From Paraspadella gotoi (taxonomy: Eukaryota; Chaetognatha), in contig CM119267.1 of the NCBI GenBank assembly GCA_051294375.1, positions 689,601 to 753,600 on the forward strand: a stretch of 64,000 bases of DNA. The letters run 5' to 3'. Positions 10,316-22,900 of the stretch are shown piece after piece. A model generated the notes under the pieces. It did not search any database, was not told where the DNA came from, and saw nothing but the letters and a program-made list of their open reading frames with translations. Numbering within the stretch: position 1 is the first letter of the stretch; each line of letters opens with the position of its first letter. Both the position numbers and the translations under genes were made by a program.

Positions 10316-13137
10316 GTCGGATCTGCTTATATAAATATATAAATATATAAATATCAGCAGATCCCGACTCTATAATTCACTTTGTCGGTCCGTCGGTCCG
10401 CCCCACCAATCATTCACTTAGATCATCTCAGAACCTCAAATTATGATAATTTATGCAAAAAAAATGGTGTCCGTCCGTCTGCCCGTCCGTCTGTCCGTTT
10501 GTCCATCCCCCCTTAGCATTATACTCCAATTACTCGTCATTGGATAGATGGATTGGAATGAAATTTTGTGTGTGGGTAGGAAAGTGTATGATTGAGTGGC
10601 CAGTCGACCAAATTATGCCAGTTGACCAAATTATGCCAGTTGATAAAATTATGCCAGTTGAGCAGATTATGCCTGTTGAGCAAATTATGTCAGTTTACCA
10701 AATTATGTCAGTTTACCAAATTATGTCACTTGACCAATTTAAGCAAGTTATCCAAATTATGCCAGTTGTCCAAATTACGCCAGTTAACAAAATTATGTCA
10801 ATTGAGCAAATTATGTCAGTTGACCAAATCATGTCAATTAACCAAATTATGCCAGTCTACCAAATTATACCAGTTGACGAAATTATGCCAGTTGACAAAA
10901 TTACGTCAATTGAGCAAATTATGCCAGTTGACTAATTATGCCAGTTGTGAAGGTGTCTCTCCTTGACGCCCACAGAGTCGCACGTTCTAGATGTTGCCCG
11001 TTCCTTGAAGAGTGACAAAGGATCTTTTCTACATGAATACTTTAATCTTTGCTGAATATTGAGTCAAATTCTGATGAATATTAAGACCCGAAAAGGTTTC
11101 CAAATATTTATTAATCAAGTATAAAAAAGTCCCGTAAAACTGTAATAAGAATGGGTGAAACGTTTTAATTGAGTCCAAAGTAAAACTAAAAACGTAGTTT
11201 CTCTCTTTTTAAATTTTGAGGTGACTAAACAAAGATATCTGACCGACAGATCAAATACGACTCAGATAGAACCAAAAATGTAAATGAGAGAGAGAGAAAA
11301 AGAGGTTAAAATGTAGGATGCGAGGCATAATATTTTACTCCAGTTGACAAATTATGCCAGTTGACCAAATTATGCCAGTTGATCAAANNNNNNNNNNNNN
11401 NNNNNNNNNNNNGAGTCTGGGATCTCCGGGTGAAGGAGGCTATGAAGTTGGAGATGTTGAATCGCGACGATCTCGGCGCCGCCAGTGAATTTGTCCACTT
11501 GCTCCCTCTTCCCCACCCAACCCACTCCCCCCTCTATCTCTCTAATGCGCACCTCACCTTTTCACGGACTCCCAAAACATTAAAATAAAAACTAAAAATT
11601 ACCTCTTCCGACTTTAATCCCTCTCGGCGACTCTCCGGCCAAATCTCCGTCTCCCGGTCAACGTCATCATTTTTAGTCGGATCTGCTTATATAAATATAT
11701 AAATATATAAATATCAGCAGATCCCGACTCTATAATTCACTTTGTCGGTCCGTCGGTCCGCCCACCAATCATTCACTTAGATCATCTCAGAACCTCAAAT
11801 TATGATAATTTATGCAAAAAAAATGGTGTCCGTCCGTCTGCCCGTCCGTCTGTCCGTTTGTCCATCCCCCTTAGCATTATACTCCAATTACTCGTCATTG
11901 GATAGATGGATTGGAATGAAATTTTGTGTGTGGTAGGAAAGTGTATGATTGAGTGGCCAGTCGACCAAATTATGCCAGTTGACCAAATTATGCCAGTTGA
12001 TAAAATTATGCCAGTTGAGCAGATTATGCCAGTTGAGCAAATTATGTCAGTTTACCAAATTATGTCAGTTTTACCAATTATGTCACTTGACCAATTTTAA
12101 GCAAGTTATCCAAATTATGCCAGTTGTCCAAATTACGCCAGTTAACAAAATTATGTCAATTGAGCAAATTATGTCAGTTGACAAATCATGTCAATTAACC
12201 AAATTATGCCAGTCTACCAAATTATACCAGTTGACGAAATATGCCAGTTGACAAAATTACGTCAATTGAGCAAATTATGCCATTGACTAATTATGCCAGT
12301 TGTGAAGGTGTCTCTCCTTGACGCCCACAGAGTCGCACGTTCTAGATGTTGCCCGTTCCTTGAAGAGTGACAAAGGATCTTTTCACATGAATACTTTAAT
12401 CTTTGCTGAATATTGAGTCAAATTCTGATGATATTAAGACCCGAAAAGTTTCCAAATATTTATTAATCAAGTATATAAAAAAGTCCCGTAAAACTGTAAT
12501 AAGAATGGGTGAAACGTTTTAATTGAGTCCAAAGTAAAACTAAAAACGTAGTTTCTCTCTTTTTAAATTTTGAGGTGACTAAACAAAGATATCTTGACCG
12601 ACAGATCAAATACGACTCAGATAGAACCAAAAATGTAAATGAGAGAGAGAGAAAAAGAGGTTAAAATGTAGGAGGCGAGGCATAATATTTCACACCAGTT
12701 GACAAATTATGCCAGTTGACCAAATTATACCACTTGACCAAATTACGTCAATTGACCAAATTATTCCAGTCTATCAAATTTTGCAAGTTAATCAAATTAC
12801 GCCAGTTGAAAAAATTATGTCAGCTGACCAAATTATGCCAGTTGACCAAATTATGCCAGTTGACCAAATAATGCAAGTTGATTAAATTATGCCAGTTGAC
12901 CAAATAATGCAAAATTACCAATTATGCAAAATTACCAAAATTATGCAAGTAGGTATTGGCGAGGCCACTGGTAATGATTGATAGATCATTTAATTTATAG
13001 ATTTATTAAGAAGTCTGTTATGATTTGTTATGTTACGATGTATTGTGATTTGATAAGATCACAAATTAAAAGTCAGAAAAAAATACCGTGATTTATCATC
13101 AGTTTATTACCGCTTAATTATCGTAGGCAGATCCGAC
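10316..13137. mobile_element. TIR element with 18-bp minisatellite, internally duplicated
   Basis: The left end reads gtcggatctgc (10316) and the right end gcagatccgac (13137), an 11-bp inverted terminus. Inside are a hairpin-forming copy of the terminus (gtcggatctgc...gcagatcccgac, 10316-10369), runs of gtccg/gtcgg, a unique-looking block with ggatagatggattggaatga, and tandem 18-bp units (ccagttgaccaaattatg) at 10602-10946, 11961-12301 and 12697-12950. Because 18 is divisible by 3, the units create spurious PVDQIM-repeat open frames. About 1.3 kb (10050-11387) is repeated at 11413-12725 across a 25-N gap. Fragments of the same family occur at 14921-15000, 15371-15535, 16750-17710, 21338-21500, 24700-24922, 30398 and 34128-34580. 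Confidence 0.6.
10602..10946 (+). repeat. 18-bp minisatellite (ccagttgaccaaattatg)
   Basis: About 19 imperfect units. The related arrays in this window lie at 11961-12301, 12697-12950, 16960-17110 (reverse orientation), 17411-17705 (reverse) and 34128-34410. Confidence 0.85.
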
Positions 13138-13815
13138 ATTGTTTGCTCAAACTTGTTTACCTGAAAGTAACTTAAAGACTAAAGTTTTGAACCCTCGCCC
13201 CTTTTGAATTTAACTTAATAGTAGATCTCTACCTATGGAAAAGTCGTACATCCATCCACTGCCGCCGGGGAGAAGTAATGTGCAAGGATAAACGACATTT
13301 GATTTTATACAGCAACTAAGAAACCACTAATTGTCAGTTATTTTAAAATTATTGTAGTTTCATCAGCGGTAAGCAGCTGATCATATAATTAATTAATTCA
13401 TTAATGTAGTTTGTTTATTGTTTATTGTTTGTTTATTGTTCACTGAAGGTATGTTGTTCATAATTGACTATTAGAATTTTCGTACGTAACTTTCACTACG
13501 CTTTATTATTCATCTCTTCATTCTTTTCTGTATTATTAATACTATTAATCTTATTATTCAATATTTATTCTTGTCTGATTCAGAGTCTGAATTCGATAAG
13601 AAAATTTAACATCGCGGTCCCTGATTTGTCAGATTTTCGTGACGAGAGAGAGAGCCAATCAAAACTCATTTGATCTTGGATGAGACATCGCCAACTGGTT
13701 TAATGTTGTTTAATCCTTTCCAAGATTTACGCCTCGTTAAAACTTTTATCTACAGACAGAAGAATAATTACTTAGACGGAAATCGTTTTAAGAATTAAAT
13801 TTTGGCAATTCTCTC

Positions 13816-13862
<47 letters not shown>

Positions 13863-13921
13863 GCACATAATTAATCATTTTGCTCTTTTTATTTTAAAGA
13901 AAATCATTGATTGACCCAAAA
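13138..13921 (+). promoter_or_regulatory. 5' flank of the P450 gene with a CT microsatellite
   Basis: AT-rich sequence of about 780 bp upstream of the P450 ATG. It has a (CT)n run at about 13807-13861, ending some 60 bp before the ATG at 13922. No certain TATA box or upstream exon could be placed. The short open frame at 13464-13673 is not supported. Confidence 0.4.
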
Positions 13922-16900
13922 ATGTCTGTTATCAAACGACCACTCCAGCGACTGGTTCACTTCTCTTTAACTCCCCTCTCTTCACTCATGGCCTGCTCCT
14001 CTTCTACTGTACGTCGCTCCACCACGGCCGCGACCCTTAACTCCGCTCCACCAGAGCCCGAACCGGCTTATGGATTCGACGTTTCAGAATTAGCGACAGC
14101 AAAGCCTTTGTCCTCTATGCCGGGGCCGCGGACCGTGCCCTTTATGGGCTCTGCACTCGCCTTTCGCCCCATCGGAGAACTAGATCCTTTTGAGGCAATC
14201 TCAAGGTTCTCTGATGTTAACTTACTGAGTAGCCTTACCTAAAATTTTAAAATACAGATAACGTCTATGCAATATAATGAAAATAAATTAGATATTTATT
14301 TAATTTGAAAAAAAATGTATTTGTTTTAAAAAATTTACTGAGTAATAATATATGTAGCTTATTCTTATAGGGCCGTGTTATCATTACAAAATGCCCACTG
14401 GTAACAAAAGCGCCACTGTCGTCAGAAAAGTCGCGGGTACGAATCCCATGATTATTTTTTTGATTTACTACATATATGACACAATGAAAAATGGCGTAGC
14501 GTAACGGTTGCAGGCGTAAAATAAAATTCACTGTTCGATATTATGATATTCGATTGAATTTTGTAAAACGTTATATTTTCATATAATTATGAAAGTTGGA
14601 AAATGACTCGTTTCACTCTCTTTATTTTTTTAGATATTTAAATACAATATTATTTATCAATGTTTGGGATGGGGAGAGTAGTGTTGTCTTCTGGAAATAG
14701 AGGCCGAACATAAATTGGGAATGAAAAATTTGGGGGGGGGATTAAGGTTATATTGTATGATTTTATCATAAGGATAAGACCACATTGTAGAATTTTATGT
14801 TCTGATAGGGATACATACTGGGAAAAGTTGTATAGGGGCACCTATTATATTTCAAATGTAATATTAAAGTATATGTTAAAATATTTTTGAGATTTTAATG
14901 TTTTTTTAAGTTTCCTTTTAGTCCGATCTGCTTATCAGCAGATCCCGACTCTATAATTCATTTGTCGGTCCGTCGGTCTGTAAATGCAAGATATATTAAT
15001 TAATCAAAAAATTAATCAGTTAATTAATCAATTAATAAATTAATTAATAAATAATTAATTAATCGGTCAATTAATCAATCAATTAATTATTTAATCAATT
15101 AATTTTTTTAGTTATCTATTAATTAAATATTCAATCAATCAATTTATTTATAAATTAATTAATTTTTTAATCAATTAATCAATCAAACAAGTCAATCATT
15201 ATCGGCATTATTGTCGTCGTCGCCATCATCGTCGTAGTTGCTTTTTTCGTGGTGAGTGACGAAAAGACCTAAAAACAAACATTTCGGATCAAATTAATTA
15301 AATTGTTAAAGAAATTATTATTTTAGTTTATATAGTTTGTATTAATTGATTAAATAATTACCGCTCATGATCGTTGGCAGATCCGACATTGTTTGCTCAA
15401 ACTTGTTTTTTCATAATTTATCATAATTCGATATTCTGACATGATATATGTGAATGCCCGACAAGATTGAGGGGGCGGACCGACGGACCTACAAAGTGAA
15501 TTATAGAGTCGGGATCTGCTTATAAGCAGATCCGACTAAAAAAACAACAAAGTTAATTAAGAATCTAATGTCTACAAATAATTTGATCACATTTTAAATT
15601 ATTGGTTTTCAGAGGAACTTTAATGGAAAAAAGATACGGAAAAATAATTCGAACTCATTTTCCTCTTCTGGGAATGAAAAATGTGGTGACATTACTTGAC
15701 CCAGCAGATTGTGAAATTGTCTACAGAAACGAAGGTGGTTCATTTTTAGAATTTATTGTTAACTGTAATAGATTGATAATGTTTTTTAATAATCAATGAT
15801 TGAAAATTAATGATAGATAACGCCTTTATGACTAAATTGCTAATGATGATTTTCCAGGCAAATACCCGCGCCGGCCGCCTTCTCCTGTTCTTCAAATCTA
15901 CAGAGATGAGAACAAGCAAAGTCGCGGTCTTTTTCTTTCTAATGATTCCGAGTGGTGGCGTTTTCGTCAGCCTCTAAACAAGACAATGATGAGAGCTAAT
16001 GCCGCTTATCCCTATTTGGATATTCAGTCTCCGGTTGGAGACGAGTTGGTCCAGACAATTGGAATGGAAGTGGACAAGAGAAATGGGAAATATCCTGAAG
16101 TCATGGAGGTAAAAATTATAGTTAAATTATTATTAATTGAAAAAAATGATTTTAAGGCCTAATAAGTAGAACTGCATTATGAGAACATATTTGTATCTTT
16201 ATTTTTAAGAAATAATCCGTTCGAAAGTACTAATTGATTAATCTTTTTTTTTTAATTATAATTTTTACTTATAATTCAATAAAGAAAAATCGTAGAAAGT
16301 TGGGAGAGGTCTCTAACTAAAGCTTATGGTTTGTAGATAATGAAAGACATATAGACATTAAAATTGTAAGCATATTCACTAAAACTACTAAATCATTTTT
16401 ATACCAAATTTTTAAAAACTTTAATTAGCATTTAAAAAAAATTCTGCTCATGGGACTATTGAGTAGATTTTAAGATTTTATAGGTTTCAGAGATGCCACT
16501 TTTTTGTTTCTTTCATATCCTTTCTGCCTTACCGTAAATATGGACTCCAGTGCTTTTGTGTCAAAATGCAAAAATACTGATACTAATACTGATACTAATA
16601 CTAATACTGATACTGATACACTGAAAGACGATTTATGAAATTGGTACAACCAATATAAAAAAAATATATAAAATAAACAATGTATATACAGTGAGTGAAT
16701 ATAACAATGGAAATAATAAGAGTTAAAAATCAACATCATAACAAGTTTGAGTAAACAATGTCGGATCTGCCTACGATAATTAAGCGGTAATAAGCTAATC
16801 CGATGATAAATCACGATAATTCTTTCTAACTTTCAATTTGTGATCTTAACAGATCATAACTAATCATAACATAACTGACTTCTTTATAAATCCATGAAAA

Positions 16901-19900
16901 AAAACTACGTATAATTCAATTGATCTATCAACCATTACCAGTAGCTGCGCCAATACCAACTTGCATAATTTGGTAATTTTGCATAATTTGGTCAACTTGC
17001 ATAATTTATTCAATTTCCTTTATTTGGTCAACAGGCATAATTTGGTCATCTGAGATAATATGGTTAACAGGCATAATTTGGTCAACTGGCACAATTTGGT
17101 AAACTTGCAGAATTAGGTCACTTGAATAATCAATCATTCAGAGAGCGATAGAGAGAGAGAAACTTTTAAAAATTCAAAAAATGTGTCTTTGGGTTTTCTA
17201 ATTTAAACTCGTTTCCTCTTGGATGATTCTATCAAAACTAAAGCACACACTTTCCTACCCACATACAAAATTTAATTTCAATTTATCTATCCAATTTTTA
17301 ATCAATTTAATAATTATTAGTAAAAATAGTTCAAGTAAATATGAATTTTGTTTTTTCCATTCAAACTCATTTCCACTTGCACGATTCCATTGAAATTTTA
17401 TAATTGGTTGAATGGCATAATTTGGTCAATTGACGTAATTTGGTCAATGGCATAATTTGGTCAACTGGCATAATTTGGAGAACTTGCTTAAATTGTTCAA
17501 ATGACATAATTTGTTCAACTGATGTAATTTGGTCATCTGACATAATTTGCTCAACCGGCATAATTTGCTCAACCGCCATAATTTGGTTAACCAGCCTAAT
17601 TTGGTCAACTGGCATAATTTTATCAACTAGCATAATTTGGTCAACTTGCAGAATTTGGTCACTTGAATAACTTGGTCAACTGGCATAATTTAGTCAACTT
17701 GCAACCAATCCATCAATCAATCAATCAGAGAGAGAAGAGAGAATTTTTTTAAAAATTCAAATAAATGTGGGTAGGGTATTGCACAAAAATTTAAAAATAC
17801 AGATTTTTTTCATTTCGATGGTTTTAAACCTTATATTAGGCCTAAGTTAATATCGTTAATTCAAAGTTTGACTTTTAAATATTTGATTTACGCCAACTAT
17901 TTACGTCAATTTGGAGTAACGTTTCTGCCTCCTTACTACTGTCAAGGATATTCAACCAAAATTTGAAAAACGCTTTTTTCTAATTAAGAATACATTGTAG
18001 TATTGGATTCAGATTTTGATTTCTTTTTTTTTTACGTGTTGTTGGCGCTGGTGGCGTAAAAACAACGCCAACTTTTTTTCATTTTCCAAATAAAGCTACT
18101 AAGTTAAGATGCTTTGGCGTAGAATGGCGTAAATTGACGTAAAACTGCGCCACTTTATCCCCTCATCTCTTTCCTTTCCTCCTTTTCTTTTCTCTTTTAT
18201 TTTTATACCAATCTCCGATCTAAAGTCGATTACTTTTCGGTTTTGATTCTTTTAAGGGGACCAAGTGAACAGGGGGTAGGTAAAGCTGAAACATAACGTT
18301 TGACCCTTTAACTTAAGCTGGTTCTGATCATATAAATTTTTTCTTCTATAATCATTTGGGAAAGTAGTTAAAAAATTCGATAAAATCAGCGAGCTTAATT
18401 TTCTTTAAAAAATCGTAAGAAGAAAATCTTTTTCAAGTTTAAAATTTTTTTTTTCCAAAAAAGGGTAAGATCTAATTTTAAAAAGATTTTCAGCTTTTAT
18501 CATAAAAATTTATAAGAAAAAAAAACTAGGAATGAATCAAAATTTAAGGTATCGACTGATTTTTATTTAAACTTTCTTTTCAAATGATTCTGTTAATTGG
18601 ATGAAAATAAAACTCTTTGAAGTAATATAAATATATAAAGAAGAGAAAGATTCTGTACTTTGCTAAATTTTTAATTGTTATAATTAGGAATCAATATAGT
18701 TTAATTATACATTTAAGGGATGAATATGAATATTAATTAATAATTATTACAGTTTTGTTTCTGTAAGAATAGAATTTAGGTTTGATTTGTCTGCTTTTAA
18801 GTAAAATAAAAATAAAAAAATATTAGTCTTGTAAAGCCTTTGTTCAATGAGGCTTAAACCTAAAATTATAGCTTTGTACAGTAAAAAATAAAAAATTGGA
18901 ATTTAGTAAAAAATACTTTCTAATGCAAAATAAAATAATGGATTATATAAATATTTAGGTAGGGTTCAACTAAATTTTTTTTTCATAATTATTAAATTTT
19001 TGTTTCTGCTAGAATAAGAGATAGGAATTTTTTTGCCACTTTCCCATGCAAAGAAAAATTAATGACTATCACCATTCAAATTCCCTTTGATGATAGACCC
19101 TTAAGCTTATGATATCATTTTTATCACTGGGTCCCCTTAAAATCAAAGAAAAACGAAACCGAAAATAAAACTCAAATCATAGATAAAAAGAAACAAAGAT
19201 ATACCACGTAAAAGTCAGTGGACCAATTTTATTAAAAGTATCAGAAATTGTGGACAACAATGGTCCTTGAGGTTTATATTTGAACTTAGTTAAAAAAAAG
19301 ACTATGAATAAAGATATTACCCATTATAATAATTATAGGTATCATGTATATTTAGCAAAGGAGGAATTGTTGTAGGCAGAAAAAGGCATGATAAATCTTA
19401 AGATCATAATAAATATATTATATCAGTTTCATACATATTGATGATTCATAGGCCTTAATATACAATAGGAAAGATGATATAAAATTACTATCGCCAGAAC
19501 TGCTGCTGGCGCATTTTTGCGCATCATTTTTGGGAATCAATAATGATCAATATGTTGAGAGAAAACCCATTTGCATCTCCTGTAACCAGAGGTTTTGCGA
19601 GGAAAGCCTAGTTTTTGCGCAACAATAAAAATAAATATTGCTTTCTGTACTATTCCAATATTTTCTTATTTGAAAGATTCTTTTTCGGTTTTTAGTTAGA
19701 CTTACCCTTACAGTACAGTAACTTTTTTCTTTACTCGATAAAACTGAGGGAGTTGGATATCTCTCAAACTTGGAGTTGGAATCAGCTCAGCTATGAGTAA
19801 TAGATGCAGGAAGGTGAGCTTGTGTCCCCATCGGAGGGATTTTTAAAAATTCAAAAAAATTGCGCTCAGCACCCTAAAAATTTTTTTTACAATATTTGCT

Positions 19901-22900
19901 CTAGCGCAGTTATTAATGAAGCTTGCTCCTATCATTTTTTGCTCATAAATACTCCGAGACGAGACCTACATAATGATGTTATTAAATTTTTAAATTAATT
20001 TTTATTTTTTGGTTTTAATAATTAATTTAGTCAAAAATAAATATTCAAAAGTATTCTGAAAATATCCAAGGTAATTGATTCCTTTTTTATACAAAATGAT
20101 ACATTGAACAAGAGCAGTTTTAATAAATAAAAAATAAAATTTTAAAAAATTATTTTAAATACCAAAATATTTTTCCAATATTTATAAAAATATATTATAG
20201 TCTTAAACTAATTAAAATATTTAAAAACTATAAAGGGTTTTGAAAGCGGACATCATGCTGATTCCAAATCTATTTTTGTTTTTAAAATTTGATTTTCTTG
20301 TTCTTGTTTTACAGACTCATACATTTGTAAAAATTAAGAAAATCATCCCTTTTTCAAAACCTTATAAAAATGATAGGGTCCATGTATTGAAAAAAAATTA
20401 AAATTAACTTTGAAAATGTAATATCTACTTGCTATCAAAATTTTAAAATGAGAGAATAAGTATTTGCCAAGATATCAAGGGAAGAAGTGTCATTATTTAT
20501 ATTTTTTTATTGAAAAAAAGAATAAGATTTTTTTTTAATAGACAATTGAAGCGTTCTCTCATGGCCGAAGCAGCTGAGGCAGAGGTTCTTCGAAGACTAG
20601 GATTTAGTAAGGACTTAAATTTTTTTGCAATATTGAGGACAACCTCACAACATTTTGAGTTTCACTATCTTTTTTTTACTAACATTGTACAATCAAAGTC
20701 AGAGTTCTAATGCAGACATAAGAGTAGACCTTTCCATGCATGAAAGTTTTTAAATCAAAAAACGAGTATTGTAAGGTGCCCATACATCATATGAATTTTT
20801 GAATATTTTTTTCAAATAGATTTTTACAGTAAATGCTGCTAACTCTGAAAAAAAAAAATATGCTAAAAATTGACTTTTTATTAAATATCTTTTAAAGCTT
20901 TATTACTACAGGTAGAACCCAATCTATCTTGTAGTAGGGGTAGTCCCACTCAATGGAATGCACTTTTCTTAAAATCTAAAAAGCATAAGGATCGTCGCAA
21001 TTGCAGAGAGAGAGAGAGAGAGAGGAGAAGAAATCGTTTTCGGACGAATCACGAAGAGAGCGCATTCTAACTATTTTGGGCAGTTAGGGATTTTTACATT
21101 TTTCCTCAAATTAATCTTTAGTTTCAAAAAATCGGTGACGTCGAATCTCTTACGGCGCCTCAAGAACGGTAGTGAAGGTTTCAGTAACTAACAACTCAAA
21201 TAAACAAATATTGACGACGCCGTAAGCAGCGCTAGTACGACTATGCAGTGCAATACAGCTATTCAGTAAACGTACGACTATTCTTTACAGAGAGAGAGAA
21301 GGAACATAAAAAATATTTGTTTGTTTTTTTTGTTTTTAGTCGGATCTGCTTATCAGCAGATCCGATCTATAATTCACTAATGGAAAAAACAAAAAAATAT
21401 GATTCACTATTTGAACACCATTGCTCATGAGTGGATGGGGCGATTGACCTGGAATTTTGTATGTGAGTAGAAAGTGTGTGATTGAACCGGAAACCAAGTT
21501 TCGATGGAATTTTTGAGTGAAATAAGTTTAAATGGAAAAAAAACAAAAACCTGTTTCACTAATTGAATATGATTCTTTTTCCTTTATATTAAATGTTATA
21601 TGCAGGATGTATTAATAAATCAAATAATTAATCAGTTAATTAATCAATTAGTCAATTAATTAATCAATAATTAATTAATCAGTCAATCAATCCGTCCATC
21701 CATCCCACCTTAGCAAAAAGCTCCAATAACTCATGATTGGTTGGTTGGATTGGAATGAGTTTTTGTGTGTGGGTAGGAAAGTGTGTGATAAAGCTGGATA
21801 TAAAGTTTCGACGGAATCGTATGAGTGGAAATGAGTTTAGTGGAAATAACATAAGTCGCATTTACTAAAATATTTTACTTATTTTAACCATAAGTACTCT
21901 AATTAATCATAATTGGATGGATAGATTGAGTTCAAATTTTTGTGTGGGTAGAAAATGTGTAACGATGCTTGATATAAAGTTTCGGTGGAAACGTACCAGT
22001 GGAAATGGAGTTTAAATGAAAAAAAATATGAGTCACATTTACTTGAATCTTTTTACTTATTTTAACCCATAATAGATTGAGATGAATTTTGTGAGTGGTA
22101 GGAAAGTGTGTGAAAAAGCTAGATATAAAGTTTTGACGGATTTGTGCCAGTGGAAATGAGTTTAAATGGAAAAAACATAAGTCACATTTACTTGAATCTA
22201 TATTATTTATGATTACTAATTTATGATTACTAATAAATGTTTGAATTAATTAATTAATTAATTAATGTGAAAAAATGATGCAATTTAAAAAATTATGCAA
22301 GTTGAAAAATGATGCAAGCAGAAAAATAATGCAAGTTAAAAAAAAATCCTAAAGCATAAGATCGTCGCAATTGCAAAGAAGAGAGAGGGAGAGAGAGAGA
22401 GACCGCGAATTCCCCAAGAGAGCAGAAAAATGGAGCATAAGGATCGTCGCAATTGCAAAGAGAGAGAGAGAAGAGGAGAGAGAGTCCGAGATAAAAATTA
22501 GCAAATAAAAAGTTGTTATTTTACTCACTGAATAAAAATACTTAAAATACTTACAAAATACATAAAATTGATAAAATTATTATTCCGATAACATGCATTT
22601 ATCTCACGGTAGGGAAGAGGGGATGTGAAAGAAACAAAAAAAGTGCCATCTCTGAAACCTATAAAATCTTAAAGTATACCCATGAGACACTTAATGTGGT
22701 AGGTCAGTAAAATTCGATAAAGGCAGGTTTTTTTTAAATGCTCATTAAAGTTTTTTTTAATTTTTTATAAAAAATTTTAAGTAGTTTATGGATATGCTTA
22801 CAATTTGAATGTCTATATGTCTGTCATTATCTTACAAAGCTCTCTCTCTCTCTCACTCATACATGTATTTGTTGGTTTTTATTTACGATGAATGACTCAT

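Noticed and set aside
10602-10946. CRISPR array
   Set aside because: The repeats are contiguous without unique spacers, and the genome is animal.
10453-12251. Long PVDQIM- and QLTKLC-repeat open frames
   Set aside because: They arise because the 18-bp minisatellite unit is divisible by three; several frames are open at once and the sequence lies in a non-coding repeat.
14365-14525. tRNA gene near the P450 exon 1
   Set aside because: A box-B-like gggtacgaatccc and a box-A-like tggcgtagcgtaacgg occur, but in the wrong order on the same strand; at most this is a decayed SINE.
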